From contig CADAUA010000005.1 in assembly GCA_902791035.1 (NCBI GenBank), positions 147,227 to 202,729 on the forward strand: a stretch of 55,503 nucleotides of DNA, written 5' to 3'. This document shows, piece after piece, positions 18,964 through 26,780 of the stretch (positions are counted from its first letter, which is position 1; each line of letters opens with the position of its first letter). The notes under the pieces were generated by a model. That model did no database searches. It was not told where the DNA came from and saw only the letters and a list, made by a program, of their open reading frames with translations. Made by a program: the position numbers and the translations under genes. The DNA comes from an uncultured Coriobacteriaceae bacterium (GTDB taxonomy: Bacteria > Actinomycetota > Coriobacteriia > Coriobacteriales > Atopobiaceae).

Positions 18964-20226
18964 ATGCCGCGTCCCATGACCATGGCCGAGAAGATCCTCG
19001 CCGCCCACGCGGGCCTGGCGGAGGTCGTCCCCGGCCAGCTGATAGAGTGCGACCTCGACGGGGTTCTCGCCAACGACATCACGGCCCCCATCGCCATCAA
19101 GACCGTGCGCGAGATCGGCGCGGGCGTGTGGGATCCCGAAAGGATCTTCCTGGTGCCCGACCACTACTCGCCCAACAAGGACATCAAGTCCGCCGAGCAG
19201 ACCAAGGTCACGCGCGACTTTGCCCACCAGATGGGGATCACCCACTACTGGGAGCAGGGCTGCATGGGCATCGAGCATGCGCTTCTCCCCGAGCAGGGCG
19301 TGGTGCTGCCGGGCGACCTGGTGATAGGCGCGGACTCCCATACCTGCACCTACGGCGGCATCGGGGCCTTCTCCACGGGCGTGGGCTCCACGGACGCCGG
19401 CGTGGGCATGGCCACCGGACGGGCCTGGTTCAAGGTGCCCGAGACCATCCGCATCGTGGTGGACGGCGAGCTGCCGGCCGGCGCGACCGCCAAGGACGTG
19501 ATCCTGCACGTCATCGGCATGATCGGCGTGGACGGTGCCCTCTATCGGGCCATCGAGTTCGCGGGGTCCACCATAGAGGCGCTCAGCGTGGAGGGGCGTC
19601 TGACCATTGCCAACATGGCCATCGAGGCCGGCGGCAAGGCGGGGCTCTTCGAGGTGGACGACAAGTGCCGCACCTACGTGGACCTGCGCGCCAAGCGGCC
19701 CTACGTGGAGTACCACCCCGACGCGGACGCCCAGTACCTCCAGGTCATCCACATCGACGCCGCGGACATCCAGCCCTGCGTGGCCTGGCCCCATCTGCCC
19801 AGCAACACCCATCCCGTCTCCGAGAGCCGCCACATAAGGATCGACCAGGCGGTCATCGGAAGCTGCACCAACGGCCGCATCGAGGACATGCGGGCCGCCG
19901 CCGAGGTCCTGCGCGGGCGCACCGTGGCCGACGGCGTGCGCTGCATCGTGATACCTGCCACCCAGGCGGTGTGGAAGCAGTGCGTGCACGAGGGCCTCAT
20001 GGACGTCTTTATCGATGCGCACTGCGTGGTCTCCACCCCCACCTGCGGCCCCTGCCTGGGCGGCTACATGGGTATCCTGGCTGCGGGGGAGCGCTGCGTG
20101 AGCTCGACGAACCGCAACTTCGTCGGCCGCATGGGCGACCCCACATCCGAGGTCTACCTGGCTAGCCCGGCCGTGGCTGCGGCGAGCGCTGTGGCGGGCC
20201 ACATCGAGCTGCCGGGGAACCTGTAG
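18964..20226 (+). CDS. leuC: 3-isopropylmalate dehydratase large subunit
   Basis: 420 residues, the short HacA/LeuC2 form. It isomerises 2- to 3-isopropylmalate with LeuD using a [4Fe-4S] cluster. Cluster cysteines are visible in IGSCTNGR (about residue 300) and in TPTCGPCLGG (about 358-365, two Cys). The substrate region GADSHTCTYGG is present. I chose ATG 18964, preceded by GAAGGAGAG; an in-frame ATG at 18868 would translate the palindromic repeat and is unlikely. Confidence 0.95.
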   Translation: MPRPMTMAEKILAAHAGLAEVVPGQLIECDLDGVLANDITAPIAIKTVREIGAGVWDPERIFLVPDHYSPNKDIKSAEQTKVTRDFAHQMGITHYWEQGCMGIEHALLPEQGVVLPGDLVIGADSHTCTYGGIGAFSTGVGSTDAGVGMATGRAWFKVPETIRIVVDGELPAGATAKDVILHVIGMIGVDGALYRAIEFAGSTIEALSVEGRLTIANMAIEAGGKAGLFEVDDKCRTYVDLRAKRPYVEYHPDADAQYLQVIHIDAADIQPCVAWPHLPSNTHPVSESRHIRIDQAVIGSCTNGRIEDMRAAAEVLRGRTVADGVRCIVIPATQAVWKQCVHEGLMDVFIDAHCVVSTPTCGPCLGGYMGILAAGERCVSSTNRNFVGRMGDPTSEVYLASPAVAAASAVAGHIELPGNL

Positions 20227-20536
20227 GTGGCAGGCGGGGATGACCTTCTATGCTGCTCAGACAACTGCTACGCAGGACTCGCGCGGCGAGAAGGACCAAC
20301 CGCCTTCGACCTGCTGTGACCACGCTGTTGAGATTGCCACGGCGGGCAGCCACTACCGGAGGATCTTGGTGCCGCAGTTTTTTCTCTTGCATTTCTTGCG
20401 GTTAGGAGGGAGACGCCTCGGCCGCCAGTGGGTTTGAGTGGATTCTCATGTGCAGGACAGGGTGTTTGTCCCGCGCACAGTTCGCGAAGCGTTGTTTGAG
20501 CACGGGGCAAACACCCTGCCCCTCAAGGGAGCAACC
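20227..20536 (+). other. 310-bp leuC-leuD spacer with long inverted repeat
   Basis: No gene is supported. CAGGGTGTTTGTCCCG (20458-20473) pairs with CGGGGCAAACACCCTG (20503-20518) with one wobble, giving a 16-bp stem just before leuD's ribosome-binding site. A 57-codon frame from ATG 20250 begins MLLRQLLRR but lacks a good ribosome-binding site and family. Such a gap inside leuCD, normally tightly coupled, is unusual. Confidence 0.6.
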
Positions 20537-21076
20537 ATGCAGTTCAGGGGCAACGTCTTCAGATACGGTCGCGACGTGGACACGGACGTCATCATTCCTG
20601 CCCGCTACCTCAACACCTCGGACCCGGCGGAGCTGGCCAAGCACTGCCTCGAGGACCTGGACGTGACCTTCCGCGACCGCGTGCGGCCCGGCGACATCAT
20701 CGTGGCCGACGAGAACTTCGGCTGCGGGTCCAGCCGCGAGCACGCGCCGGTGGCCATCAAGGCGGCGGGCGTCTCCTGCGTGGTGGCCAAGTCCTTCGCG
20801 CGCATCTTCTACCGCAACTCCATCAACGTGGGACTTCCCATCTTCGAGTGCGCGGAGGCCGTGGACGCCATACACGACGGCGACGCTGTGTTCGTGGACG
20901 CCGACACCGGTACCATCAAGGACGAAACGACCGGACAGACCTTCCAGGCCCAGCCGCTCCCGCCCTTCATCCAGGAGATCGTGAACGACGGGGGTCTCGT
21001 GGCACGCACCAAGCGCATCATGGGCCAGAAGGCAGCCGCGGCGGCGGGCGACGCGAGCAAGAAGGACGGCGAGTAG
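20537..21076 (+). CDS. leuD: 3-isopropylmalate dehydratase small subunit
   Basis: 179 residues. Swivel domain of isopropylmalate isomerase. Family start [20 protein letters not shown] and the active-site loop [15 protein letters not shown] (about residues 60-74) are intact. AAGGGAGC precedes ATG 20537; an upstream in-frame extension to 20438 does not resemble LeuD and is rejected. The C-terminal 15 residues are a low-complexity [11 protein letters not shown] tail. leuB begins 2 bp after the stop. Confidence 0.94.
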   Translation: MQFRGNVFRYGRDVDTDVIIPARYLNTSDPAELAKHCLEDLDVTFRDRVRPGDIIVADENFGCGSSREHAPVAIKAAGVSCVVAKSFARIFYRNSINVGLPIFECAEAVDAIHDGDAVFVDADTGTIKDETTGQTFQAQPLPPFIQEIVNDGGLVARTKRIMGQKAAAAAGDASKKDGE

Positions 21077-21078
21077 GC

Positions 21079-22209
21079 ATGGCATCTAAGATGTATGCGA
21101 TCTGCACCCTCCCCGGCGACGGCATCGGCCCGGAGATCATGGCCGAGGGCAAGAAGGTCCTGGCCGCCATCGGCGCCAGGCACGACGTCGAGTTCCGCTG
21201 CCAGGACCAGCTCATAGGCGGCGCGGCCATCGACGCCACGACCGCGCGCGGCCAGAAGCCCACGGCCCTGCCCGAGGCCACCCTCCAGGCGGCCCAGGCG
21301 GCCGACGCCGTCCTTCTCTCCGCCGTGGGCGGCCCCAAGTGGACGAACACCGAGGCCGGGGCCGCCCGTCCCGAGCAGGGGCTCCTGGCCATCCGCAAGG
21401 GCCTGGGCCTCTACCTCAACCTTCGTCCGGTCCGCATGTACGACGCCCTGCGCGCGGCCTCGCCGCTCAAGCCGGAGCTGCTCGAGGGCGTGGACCTTCT
21501 CATCGTGCGCGAGCTCACGGGCGGCCTCTACTTCGGCAAGCACGAGCGCGAGTGGGGCGTGGAGGGCGCCGGCGTGGGCGGCACCCGCGGAGAGCACGCC
21601 TGCGACACCATGGACTACTCCGAGTACGAGGTCGAGCGCGTGGTGCGCTGGGCCTTCGAGGCGGCGGCGCGCAGGCGCGGTCGGCTCTGCTCCGTGGACA
21701 AGGCCAACGTGCTCGAGACGTCGCGTATGTGGCGCGAGGTCGCGCATCGCATCGGCGAGGAGTTCCCCACGGTCGAGGCCTGCGACATGTACGTGGACAA
21801 CGCCTCCATGCAGCTGGTGGCCAACCCCGGCCAGTTCGACGTCATCGTGACCGAGAACACCTTCGGCGACATCCTCTCCGACGAGGCCTCCATGCTCACG
21901 GGCTCGCTCGGCATGCTGGCCTCGGCCTCGCTGGGGTCGGGCACGGCCCTCTACGAACCCAGCCACGGCTCGGCGCCGGACATCGCGGGGAAGGGCATCG
22001 CCAACCCGCTGGCCCAGATCCTCTCCGTGGAGCTCATGCTGCGCTACAGCTTCCAGATGGACGAGGCCGCCAACGAGCTGGCCGCTGCCGTGCAGAGGAC
22101 GCTCGACGAGGGCTGGCGCACCGTGGACATTGCGGACGACTCCACCCCTGCCGACCACGTGCTGGGTACCGCCGCCATGGGCGACAAGGTCGTCGAGTTT
22201 CTCGGCTGA
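21079..22209 (+). CDS. leuB: 3-isopropylmalate dehydrogenase
   Basis: 376 residues. NAD-dependent oxidative decarboxylation of 3-isopropylmalate, third step of leucine synthesis. Motifs: GDGIGPEIM at the start, [11 protein letters not shown] (about residue 140), the metal/substrate Asp motif [16 protein letters not shown] (about 258-273) and [18 protein letters not shown] (about 295). All four leu genes are therefore present. Its last codons and stop (CTCGGCTGA) lie in the first unit of the 35-bp tandem repeat that follows. Confidence 0.95.
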   Translation: MASKMYAICTLPGDGIGPEIMAEGKKVLAAIGARHDVEFRCQDQLIGGAAIDATTARGQKPTALPEATLQAAQAADAVLLSAVGGPKWTNTEAGAARPEQGLLAIRKGLGLYLNLRPVRMYDALRAASPLKPELLEGVDLLIVRELTGGLYFGKHEREWGVEGAGVGGTRGEHACDTMDYSEYEVERVVRWAFEAAARRRGRLCSVDKANVLETSRMWREVAHRIGEEFPTVEACDMYVDNASMQLVANPGQFDVIVTENTFGDILSDEASMLTGSLGMLASASLGSGTALYEPSHGSAPDIAGKGIANPLAQILSVELMLRYSFQMDEAANELAAAVQRTLDEGWRTVDIADDSTPADHVLGTAAMGDKVVEFLG

Positions 22210-22308
22210 CGCGGGGTCGGAGTTCCTGTCACGCTCACGGCTGACGCGGGGTCGGAGTTCCTGTCACGCTCAAGGCTGACGCGGGGTCGGAGTTCCTGTC
22301 ACGCTCAC
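22204..22308 (+). repeat. 35-bp tandem repeat, three copies, starting inside leuB
   Basis: Units begin at 22204, 22239 and 22274 (GGCTGACGCGGGGTCGGAGT...CTGTCACGCTC), exactly 35 bp apart and nearly identical. The first unit includes the leuB stop codon. The GCGGGGTCGGAG...TGTCACG core is the reverse complement of the 22-bp family seen at 38592, 40761 and 54941. Confidence 0.9.
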
Positions 22309-22313
22309 GAAGT

Positions 22314-22434
22314 GTCAGTTACAGGTGCCCCCAAGTGGTGCCCGGCAGCAGAGACAGGGCATTTACCTGCGGATATATGATATGCAATCAGGACGAGGGC
22401 ACCTGTAAGTGACATGTCAGTTACAGGTGCCCCT
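22314..22434. repeat. TGTCAGTTACAGGTGCCC palindromic repeats
   Basis: Three copies of TGTCAGTTACAGGTGCCC: forward at about 22315, inverted at about 22396 (GGGCACCTGTAAGTGACA) and forward again at about 22415. The last two abut to form a roughly 36-bp near-perfect palindrome. REP-like. It separates leuB from the convergent M20 hydrolase and could act as a bidirectional transcription barrier. No other feature is seen in 22210-22486. Confidence 0.75.
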
Positions 22435-22486
22435 CTCTTGGCGCCGTGCGGGTAAGCCCAACCGGGTCTTGGCCCCTTGTTTCCTG

Positions 22487-23728
22487 CTAGGGCCAGAGGA
22501 CATCGGCAACCAGGTGCGAGAGCACTGCGCGCACGCGGGCCAGGTCCTCCAGGGGAACGTACTCGTTAGGCTTGTGGGCCATCTCCAGGTTGCCGGGGCC
22601 GTACGAGAGGCAGTTCTTGTTGCCACAGATCCCGGCGACCACGGCCGAGTCGGTGTAGCCGGTAAAGACGCCCGTGCCGCAGGCCTCGCCCCAGGCCTCG
22701 CGGCTCGCGGCGCGCAGCGCGGCCAAGACCGGCGCCTCAGGGTCCAGCTCCACGGGAGGGCGGTCGCCGGTGCAGGCGAGCTCCCCGCGCGTGCCGGGAA
22801 TCGCCGCCTCGGCTCCGGCGACCGCCTGGCGCACGAGCTTCTCGGCGGTTGCCGTGCTCGCGGGCGGGACCAGCCGCATGTCGATCGTCGCCTTGCACTC
22901 GTCTGGCACCACATAGGGGCTGTATCCGCCGCTGACCTGCCCGAACGTCACCGTGGACACTCCCAGATCGGGGTGCTCGGGCAGCGCCGCAACGGCTCTG
23001 CGGATGCGGCAGATGGCCTCTGCCATGCCGGCGATTGCGTCGGCGCCCCGCCAGGGGGTGCTGGCATGGGCCGTCGTGCCGCGCATCGTGAGCTCGAACC
23101 AGGTGCGGCCCTTGTGTGACCCGCGGGCGCAGCCGTCCGTGGGCTCCGTGTCGAGCACCCAGCCGGTGGGGCCCAGCCAGCCTGCGCGGATGGCGGCCTC
23201 GGCGCCGCGCATGAGGTCCTCCTCGTCGACGGTGCACAGGAGCGAGACCGAGCGCGCGGGTGCGCGCCCTTGTCTCTGGGCGGTGGCCAGTGCGTCGGCG
23301 AAGGCGAGCATGGCGCAGGCCAGACCGCCCTTCATGTCGCAGGTGCCACGGCCGTACATGCGGTCGTCGCGGATCACGGCGCCAAAGGGCGGGGTGGTGT
23401 CGTCCCATCCCGCGCCCACGACCACCGTGTCCAGGTGGCAAAGGAGGGTCAGGTCGGAGGGGCGGGTGGCGCGCGGGCCTGCCGCGAGGTCCGCAGCTGC
23501 GGGGATGGTCGCCCGCAGGCAGGTGCGACCCGGCAGTGCTTCGAGCTCCTCGACCCTCGCGTGAGCAGCCGGCGCCGCGGCGATGCGCTCTGCCAGCCAG
23601 GAGCGGACGAGCTTCTCGATGCTCCCCTCGTAGGCGCCGGGGTCGGTGCTGGGCACGCGGACGAGCGCGGCAAGAAGGTCCTCCGCCTCGGGGTCGCGGG
23701 CAGAGTTGCGCGGTGTGGTTGCGGGCAT
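22487..23728 (-). CDS. M20 family metallopeptidase (ArgE/DapE-like deacylase or carboxypeptidase)
   Basis: 413 residues from ATG at 23728 (reverse); a longer frame upstream only reads through the 31-bp repeat array. Zinc-site motifs are visible: LLCHLDTVVVG (His/Asp), YGRGTCDMKGGLA, VDEEDLMRGAEA, and the late HKPNEYV. The conserved dimerisation domain occupies the middle. The family hydrolyses N-acyl amino acids or dipeptides. Substrate is unknown. It is transcribed away from the purine island, downstream of the regulator gene and separated from it by the repeat array. Confidence 0.85.
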   Translation of the reverse strand: MPATTPRNSARDPEAEDLLAALVRVPSTDPGAYEGSIEKLVRSWLAERIAAAPAAHARVEELEALPGRTCLRATIPAAADLAAGPRATRPSDLTLLCHLDTVVVGAGWDDTTPPFGAVIRDDRMYGRGTCDMKGGLACAMLAFADALATAQRQGRAPARSVSLLCTVDEEDLMRGAEAAIRAGWLGPTGWVLDTEPTDGCARGSHKGRTWFELTMRGTTAHASTPWRGADAIAGMAEAICRIRRAVAALPEHPDLGVSTVTFGQVSGGYSPYVVPDECKATIDMRLVPPASTATAEKLVRQAVAGAEAAIPGTRGELACTGDRPPVELDPEAPVLAALRAASREAWGEACGTGVFTGYTDSAVVAGICGNKNCLSYGPGNLEMAHKPNEYVPLEDLARVRAVLSHLVADVLWP

Positions 23729-23805
23729 GAGTGGTCGCCTCGATACTGGCCGGTTGCTGTCCAGCCACATGATAGACGCCACGCTCCATGGGTTCAGGCG
23801 AGGAC

Positions 23806-24061
23806 GCACAAGTCGGGTTTGGGCCGCGGGTCCGCCGCACAGGTCAGGTTTGCGCCGCGGGTCCGCCGCACAAGTCGGGTTTGCGCCGCGGGTCCGCCGC
23901 ACAAGTCGGGTTTGGGTCGCGGGTCCGCCGCACAAGTCGGGTTTGCGCCGCGGGTCCGCCGCACAAGTCGGGTTTGCGCCGCGGGTCCGCCGCACAAGTC
24001 GGGTTTGCGCCGCTGGTCCGCCCGCCTCCCGCACAAGTCAGGTTTGCGCCGCCCGCCCGCC
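23806..24061. repeat. 31-bp tandem array, eight copies (array 1)
   Basis: Units start at 23806, 23837, 23868, 23899, 23930, 23961 and 23992, exactly 31 bp apart, with a last copy at 24031. Each begins GCACAAGTCGGGTTTG and continues with a GC-rich half around CGCGGGTCCGCC. Because 31 is not a multiple of three the array cannot encode a protein repeat. It fills the spacer between the regulator's 3' end and the M20 gene. The rest of 23729-24067 is featureless. Confidence 0.92.
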
Positions 24062-24067
24062 CGCAGT

Positions 24068-24745
24068 CTACGCGCCCTGGCCCGCCGCCTGCTGCTTGGC
24101 CTCGTCCATGTAGCTGTACATGGTGTACTTGCTGATGCCAAAGAAGCTGCAGACCTTCTGGCCGCTCTTGGTGATGAGGAAGGCCCCGGCGTCGTTCAGG
24201 AAGCCGATCGCGCGGACCTTGTCGTCCTTGTTCATGAGCTCCACGGGCTTGCCCACCAGCTTGACGCTCTCCTGGATCAGCTCGTCGAGCAGGTCGTTCA
24301 CGTTGTGGGGGATGGGCTCCGCGGATGCGGGGGTGGACTCCGCCTCGCTGCCCAGGGCCGTGAAGTCCTCCAGGTAGTCCTTGAAGGCCATCATGAGCGA
24401 CGTGTCGTAGTTGATGGCAAAGATCGCGCTGGGCATGCCGTCCGCGTCGCGGAAGAAGATCGTGGAGCTGCGCAGGACCTTGCCGTCCTCGGTCTTGGTG
24501 AGGTAGGCCAGCTTGTCGTGCAGCTTGGCCGGGTCGGTCCGCAGGGCCTTGAGGACCACGTTGGAGGGGCCGTCGCCCACCTTGCGGCCGCTTATCTGCC
24601 CGTTCTCGATGGCCACGATGGTGCTCGTGGGGTCGGGGGAGCGCAGGTCGTGCACCACGACCTCGCACCGGCTGCCAAACTGGGCCGCCACGCCCTTGGC
24701 CAGGCGCTTGAGGAACTCGATTTGCATCTCGTGTTGGCTTGGCAT
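24068..24745 (-). CDS. YheO-like PAS / HTH transcription regulator
   Basis: 225 residues. An N-terminal YheO-like PAS domain (about 5-115, LAKGVAAQFGSRCEVVVHDL) is joined to a C-terminal helix-turn-helix of the HTH_22 type (about 180-220, KVCSFFGISKYTMYSYMDE). Family members are ligand-sensing DNA-binding regulators. It is divergent from ssnA, first gene of the purine island, with AT-rich palindromic sites between, so it is the best local candidate for island regulator (inference). Start: ATG 24745 has GGGGG 6 bp upstream; ATG 24757 is an in-frame alternative. Confidence 0.82.
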   Translation of the reverse strand: MPSQHEMQIEFLKRLAKGVAAQFGSRCEVVVHDLRSPDPTSTIVAIENGQISGRKVGDGPSNVVLKALRTDPAKLHDKLAYLTKTEDGKVLRSSTIFFRDADGMPSAIFAINYDTSLMMAFKDYLEDFTALGSEAESTPASAEPIPHNVNDLLDELIQESVKLVGKPVELMNKDDKVRAIGFLNDAGAFLITKSGQKVCSFFGISKYTMYSYMDEAKQQAAGQGA

Positions 24746-24765
24746 GTGTGCCCCCATCTGTTGCC

Positions 24766-24810
24766 CACCACAAACTATTTTGGCTGATAACAAACTCTTT
24801 GTGTTGTTAA
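24766..24810 (-). promoter_or_regulatory. AT-rich operator-like sites before the YheO-like regulator
   Basis: CAAACTCTTTGTGTTG (24791-24806), inside a wider AACAA...TTGTT palindrome, and CACAAACTATTTTGGC (24769-24784) resemble the island palindrome GCCAAACAATTTGTTTGGC. They lie 20-60 bp upstream of the regulator start, consistent with autoregulation. Confidence 0.45.
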
Positions 24811-24855
24811 ATCCCAGCAAACACGTGGTGCTATCGGCGAGTGGGCGTCCGCCAC

Positions 24856-25072
24856 ACAAGTCGGGTTTGGGTCGCAGGTACGACGCACAAGTCAGGTTTG
24901 CGCCGCGGGCCCGCCACACAAGTCAGGTTTGCGCCGCGGGCCCGCCCCACAAGTCAGGTTTGGGTCGCAGGTACGACGCAAAGGTCGGTTATGGGCCGGG
25001 AGCTCGCCCCACAAGTCAGGTTTGCGCCGCGAGCCCGCCCCACAAGTCGGGTTTGCGCCGCCGGCCCGCCCG
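24856..25072. repeat. 31-bp tandem array, seven copies (array 2)
   Basis: Units beginning ACAAGTC(A/G)GGTTTG start at 24856, 24887, 24918, 24949, 24980, 25011 and 25042, period exactly 31. The first half is conserved; the second half exists in at least two versions (GGTCGCAGGTACGACG and CGCCGCGGGCCCGCC), with unit 5 diverged. Together with array 1 it brackets the regulator gene. Confidence 0.9.
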
Positions 25073-25178
25073 CCCGCGCGTCAGCCCTGCCGCCAGCCGC
25101 CGTCAACGACCGTTCACACCCAGAAATCGCCGGTTGCCGAGGATGCAACCCACGTGCAACCCACCAAACTCTATGAGT

Positions 25179-25221
25179 GGCAAAATAACTTTTAGTAAGT
25201 TGGGCTAAAAATCTGTTAGGT
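25179..25221 (+). promoter_or_regulatory. Candidate operators upstream of ssnA
   Basis: GGCTAAAAATCTGTTAGGT (25203-25221) matches the island palindrome at 12 of 19 positions; a weaker site GGCAAAATAACTTTTAGTA begins near 25179. They are AT-rich in a GC-rich surrounding and lie about 140 bp before the ssnA start. Confidence 0.5.
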
Positions 25222-25235
25222 TTTTGGTGACACAA

Positions 25236-25350
25236 CGGTCTAGCGGGGAAACAGGGTCGCCGGGTGCCCCAAGCCCGGCCGGCGCGGCAAGAGAGGGCCG
25301 CAGCCGCACATATGCCTGCCGTAGCTGATCTGCGGCGCGTAGCTGGGAGG
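25236..25350 (+). other. Structured GC-rich 5' leader before ssnA
   Basis: About 115 bp with several potential hairpins: GCCGGG/CCCGGC (near 25258-25278), GCGGC/GCCGC (near 25282-25304) and GTAGCT/AGCT-containing arms towards 25345, ending at the ribosome-binding site GGGAGGG. Such a leader could be a cis-regulatory RNA. I could not match it to a known purine, xanthine or molybdenum-cofactor riboswitch. Confidence 0.35.
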
Positions 25351-25356
25351 GATCCT

Positions 25357-26663
25357 ATGCTGCTGGTAACGAACGGTCGAGTCGTAACGCGCGACGACGC
25401 CAACCCCTTCGTGGAGGACGGCGCGGTCCTCGTGGATGGCGAGAAGGTCGTGGAGGTGGGGCCGCGTGCCACGCTGGCCGCCGCCCATCCTGAGGCGGAG
25501 GTCGTGGACGCCCACGGCGGCGTGATCATGCCGGGCCTCATCAACTGCCACACCCACATCTATTCCGGCCTGGCCCGCGGCCTGGCCATCAAGGGCTGCA
25601 ACCCCACCAACTTCCTGGAGAACCTGGAGCAGCAGTGGTGGGCCATCGACCGCAAGCTCTACTGGAGTCCCTGCGCGACGGCGTCACGACCATCTTCGAC
25701 CACCACGCCAGCTACGCGGAGATCCCGGGCTCCCTCTTTGCCATCAAGGACGTGACCACCGAGTGCGGCATCCGCGCCAACCTCTGCTATGAGGTCTCCG
25801 ACCGCGACGGCCAGGAAAAGTGCGACCAGGCCATAAAGGAGAACGCCGACTTCGCCCGCTGGGCTGCCAAGCAGGACACGGGCATGATCGCCGCCATGTT
25901 CGGCGGGCACGCCACCTTCACCCTCTCCGACGCCACCATGGACAAGATGGCCGAGGCCAACGACGGCCTCACCGGCTTCCACATCCACGTGTGCGAGGGC
26001 ATGAACGACGTCTACGACTCGCTGGACAACCAGTGCGGCATCCGCCCGGTGGAGCGCCTGCTCAACCATGGCCTCCTGGGCAACAGGACCATGCTGGGCC
26101 ACTGCATCCACATCACCCCGGCCGAGATGGACATCGTGCTCGAGCAGGGCACCTCCATCGTGAACAACCCCGGGTCCAACATGAACAACGCGGTGGGCTG
26201 CGCGCCCGTGCTGGAGTTCATGCGCCGCGGCATCCCCGTGTGCATGGGCACCGACGCCTACACCCACGACATGCTGGAGTCCCTCAAGACCTTCATCCTG
26301 GTTCAGCGCCACAACGCCGCCAAGCCCAACGTGGCCTGGGGCGAGGACTTCCAGATGCTCTTCAGGAACAATGCGGCCATGGCCTCGCGCTACTTCAAGC
26401 GCGACCTGGGGGTCCTGCGCCCGGGCGCCGCGGCCGACATCGCCATCTTCGACTACCACCCCTTCACGCCCTTCTCGGCCGAGAACATCGACGGCCACAT
26501 CCTCTTTGGCTTCGAGGGGCGCCAGTGCCGCACCACCATCGTCAACGGCAAGGTGCTCTACCGCGACCGCGAGTTCACCCAGCTCGACGAGGAGCGCGCC
26601 AACGCCTACATGCTGGAGCAGTCCAAGGCGCTCTGGGGCGACCTCAACGGCCGCGAGTACTAG
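25357..26663 (+). pseudogene. ssnA: ssnA, putative aminohydrolase, frameshifted
   Basis: SsnA-type amidohydrolase of the anaerobic purine island, read in two frames. ATG 25357 with GGGAGGG upstream begins MLLVTNGRVVTRDD; the metal motif NCHTHIYSG is present, and the frame is good to WWAIDRKL near 25658. From about 25661 the correct sequence continues in another frame (LLESLRDGVTTIFDHHAS) to 26663, with HIHVCEG, GHCIHI and MGTDAYTHDM intact. Compared with E. coli SsnA, roughly a dozen residues are missing at the junction, so a small non-triplet deletion is likely rather than a simple one-base slip. Either a recent inactivation or a sequence error. Confidence 0.85.
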
Positions 26664-26780
26664 CGCGCCAGCGCTGACGGCCGCCCGGATCAGGGCCGGG
26701 CGGCCTGACGCGCGAGGATCCCGTGGCGCCTCGCGCGGACACGTTCCCACGGAAAAGCACCTCCAGGAGAGGAAAGCACC

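Noticed and set aside
20250-20423. Second leucine-rich leader peptide (MLLRQLLRR...) between leuC and leuD
   Set aside because: Poor ribosome-binding site, long Arg-rich frame and no terminator-like alternative structure; probably chance.
22487-24034. Longer M20 protein including 31-bp repeat translation
   Set aside because: The extra 102 residues are the non-coding repeat array read through; the family N-terminus begins near 23728.
23806-25072. 31-bp arrays as a CRISPR
   Set aside because: Units are directly contiguous, with no unique spacers of CRISPR length and no cas genes nearby. Called tandem repeats.
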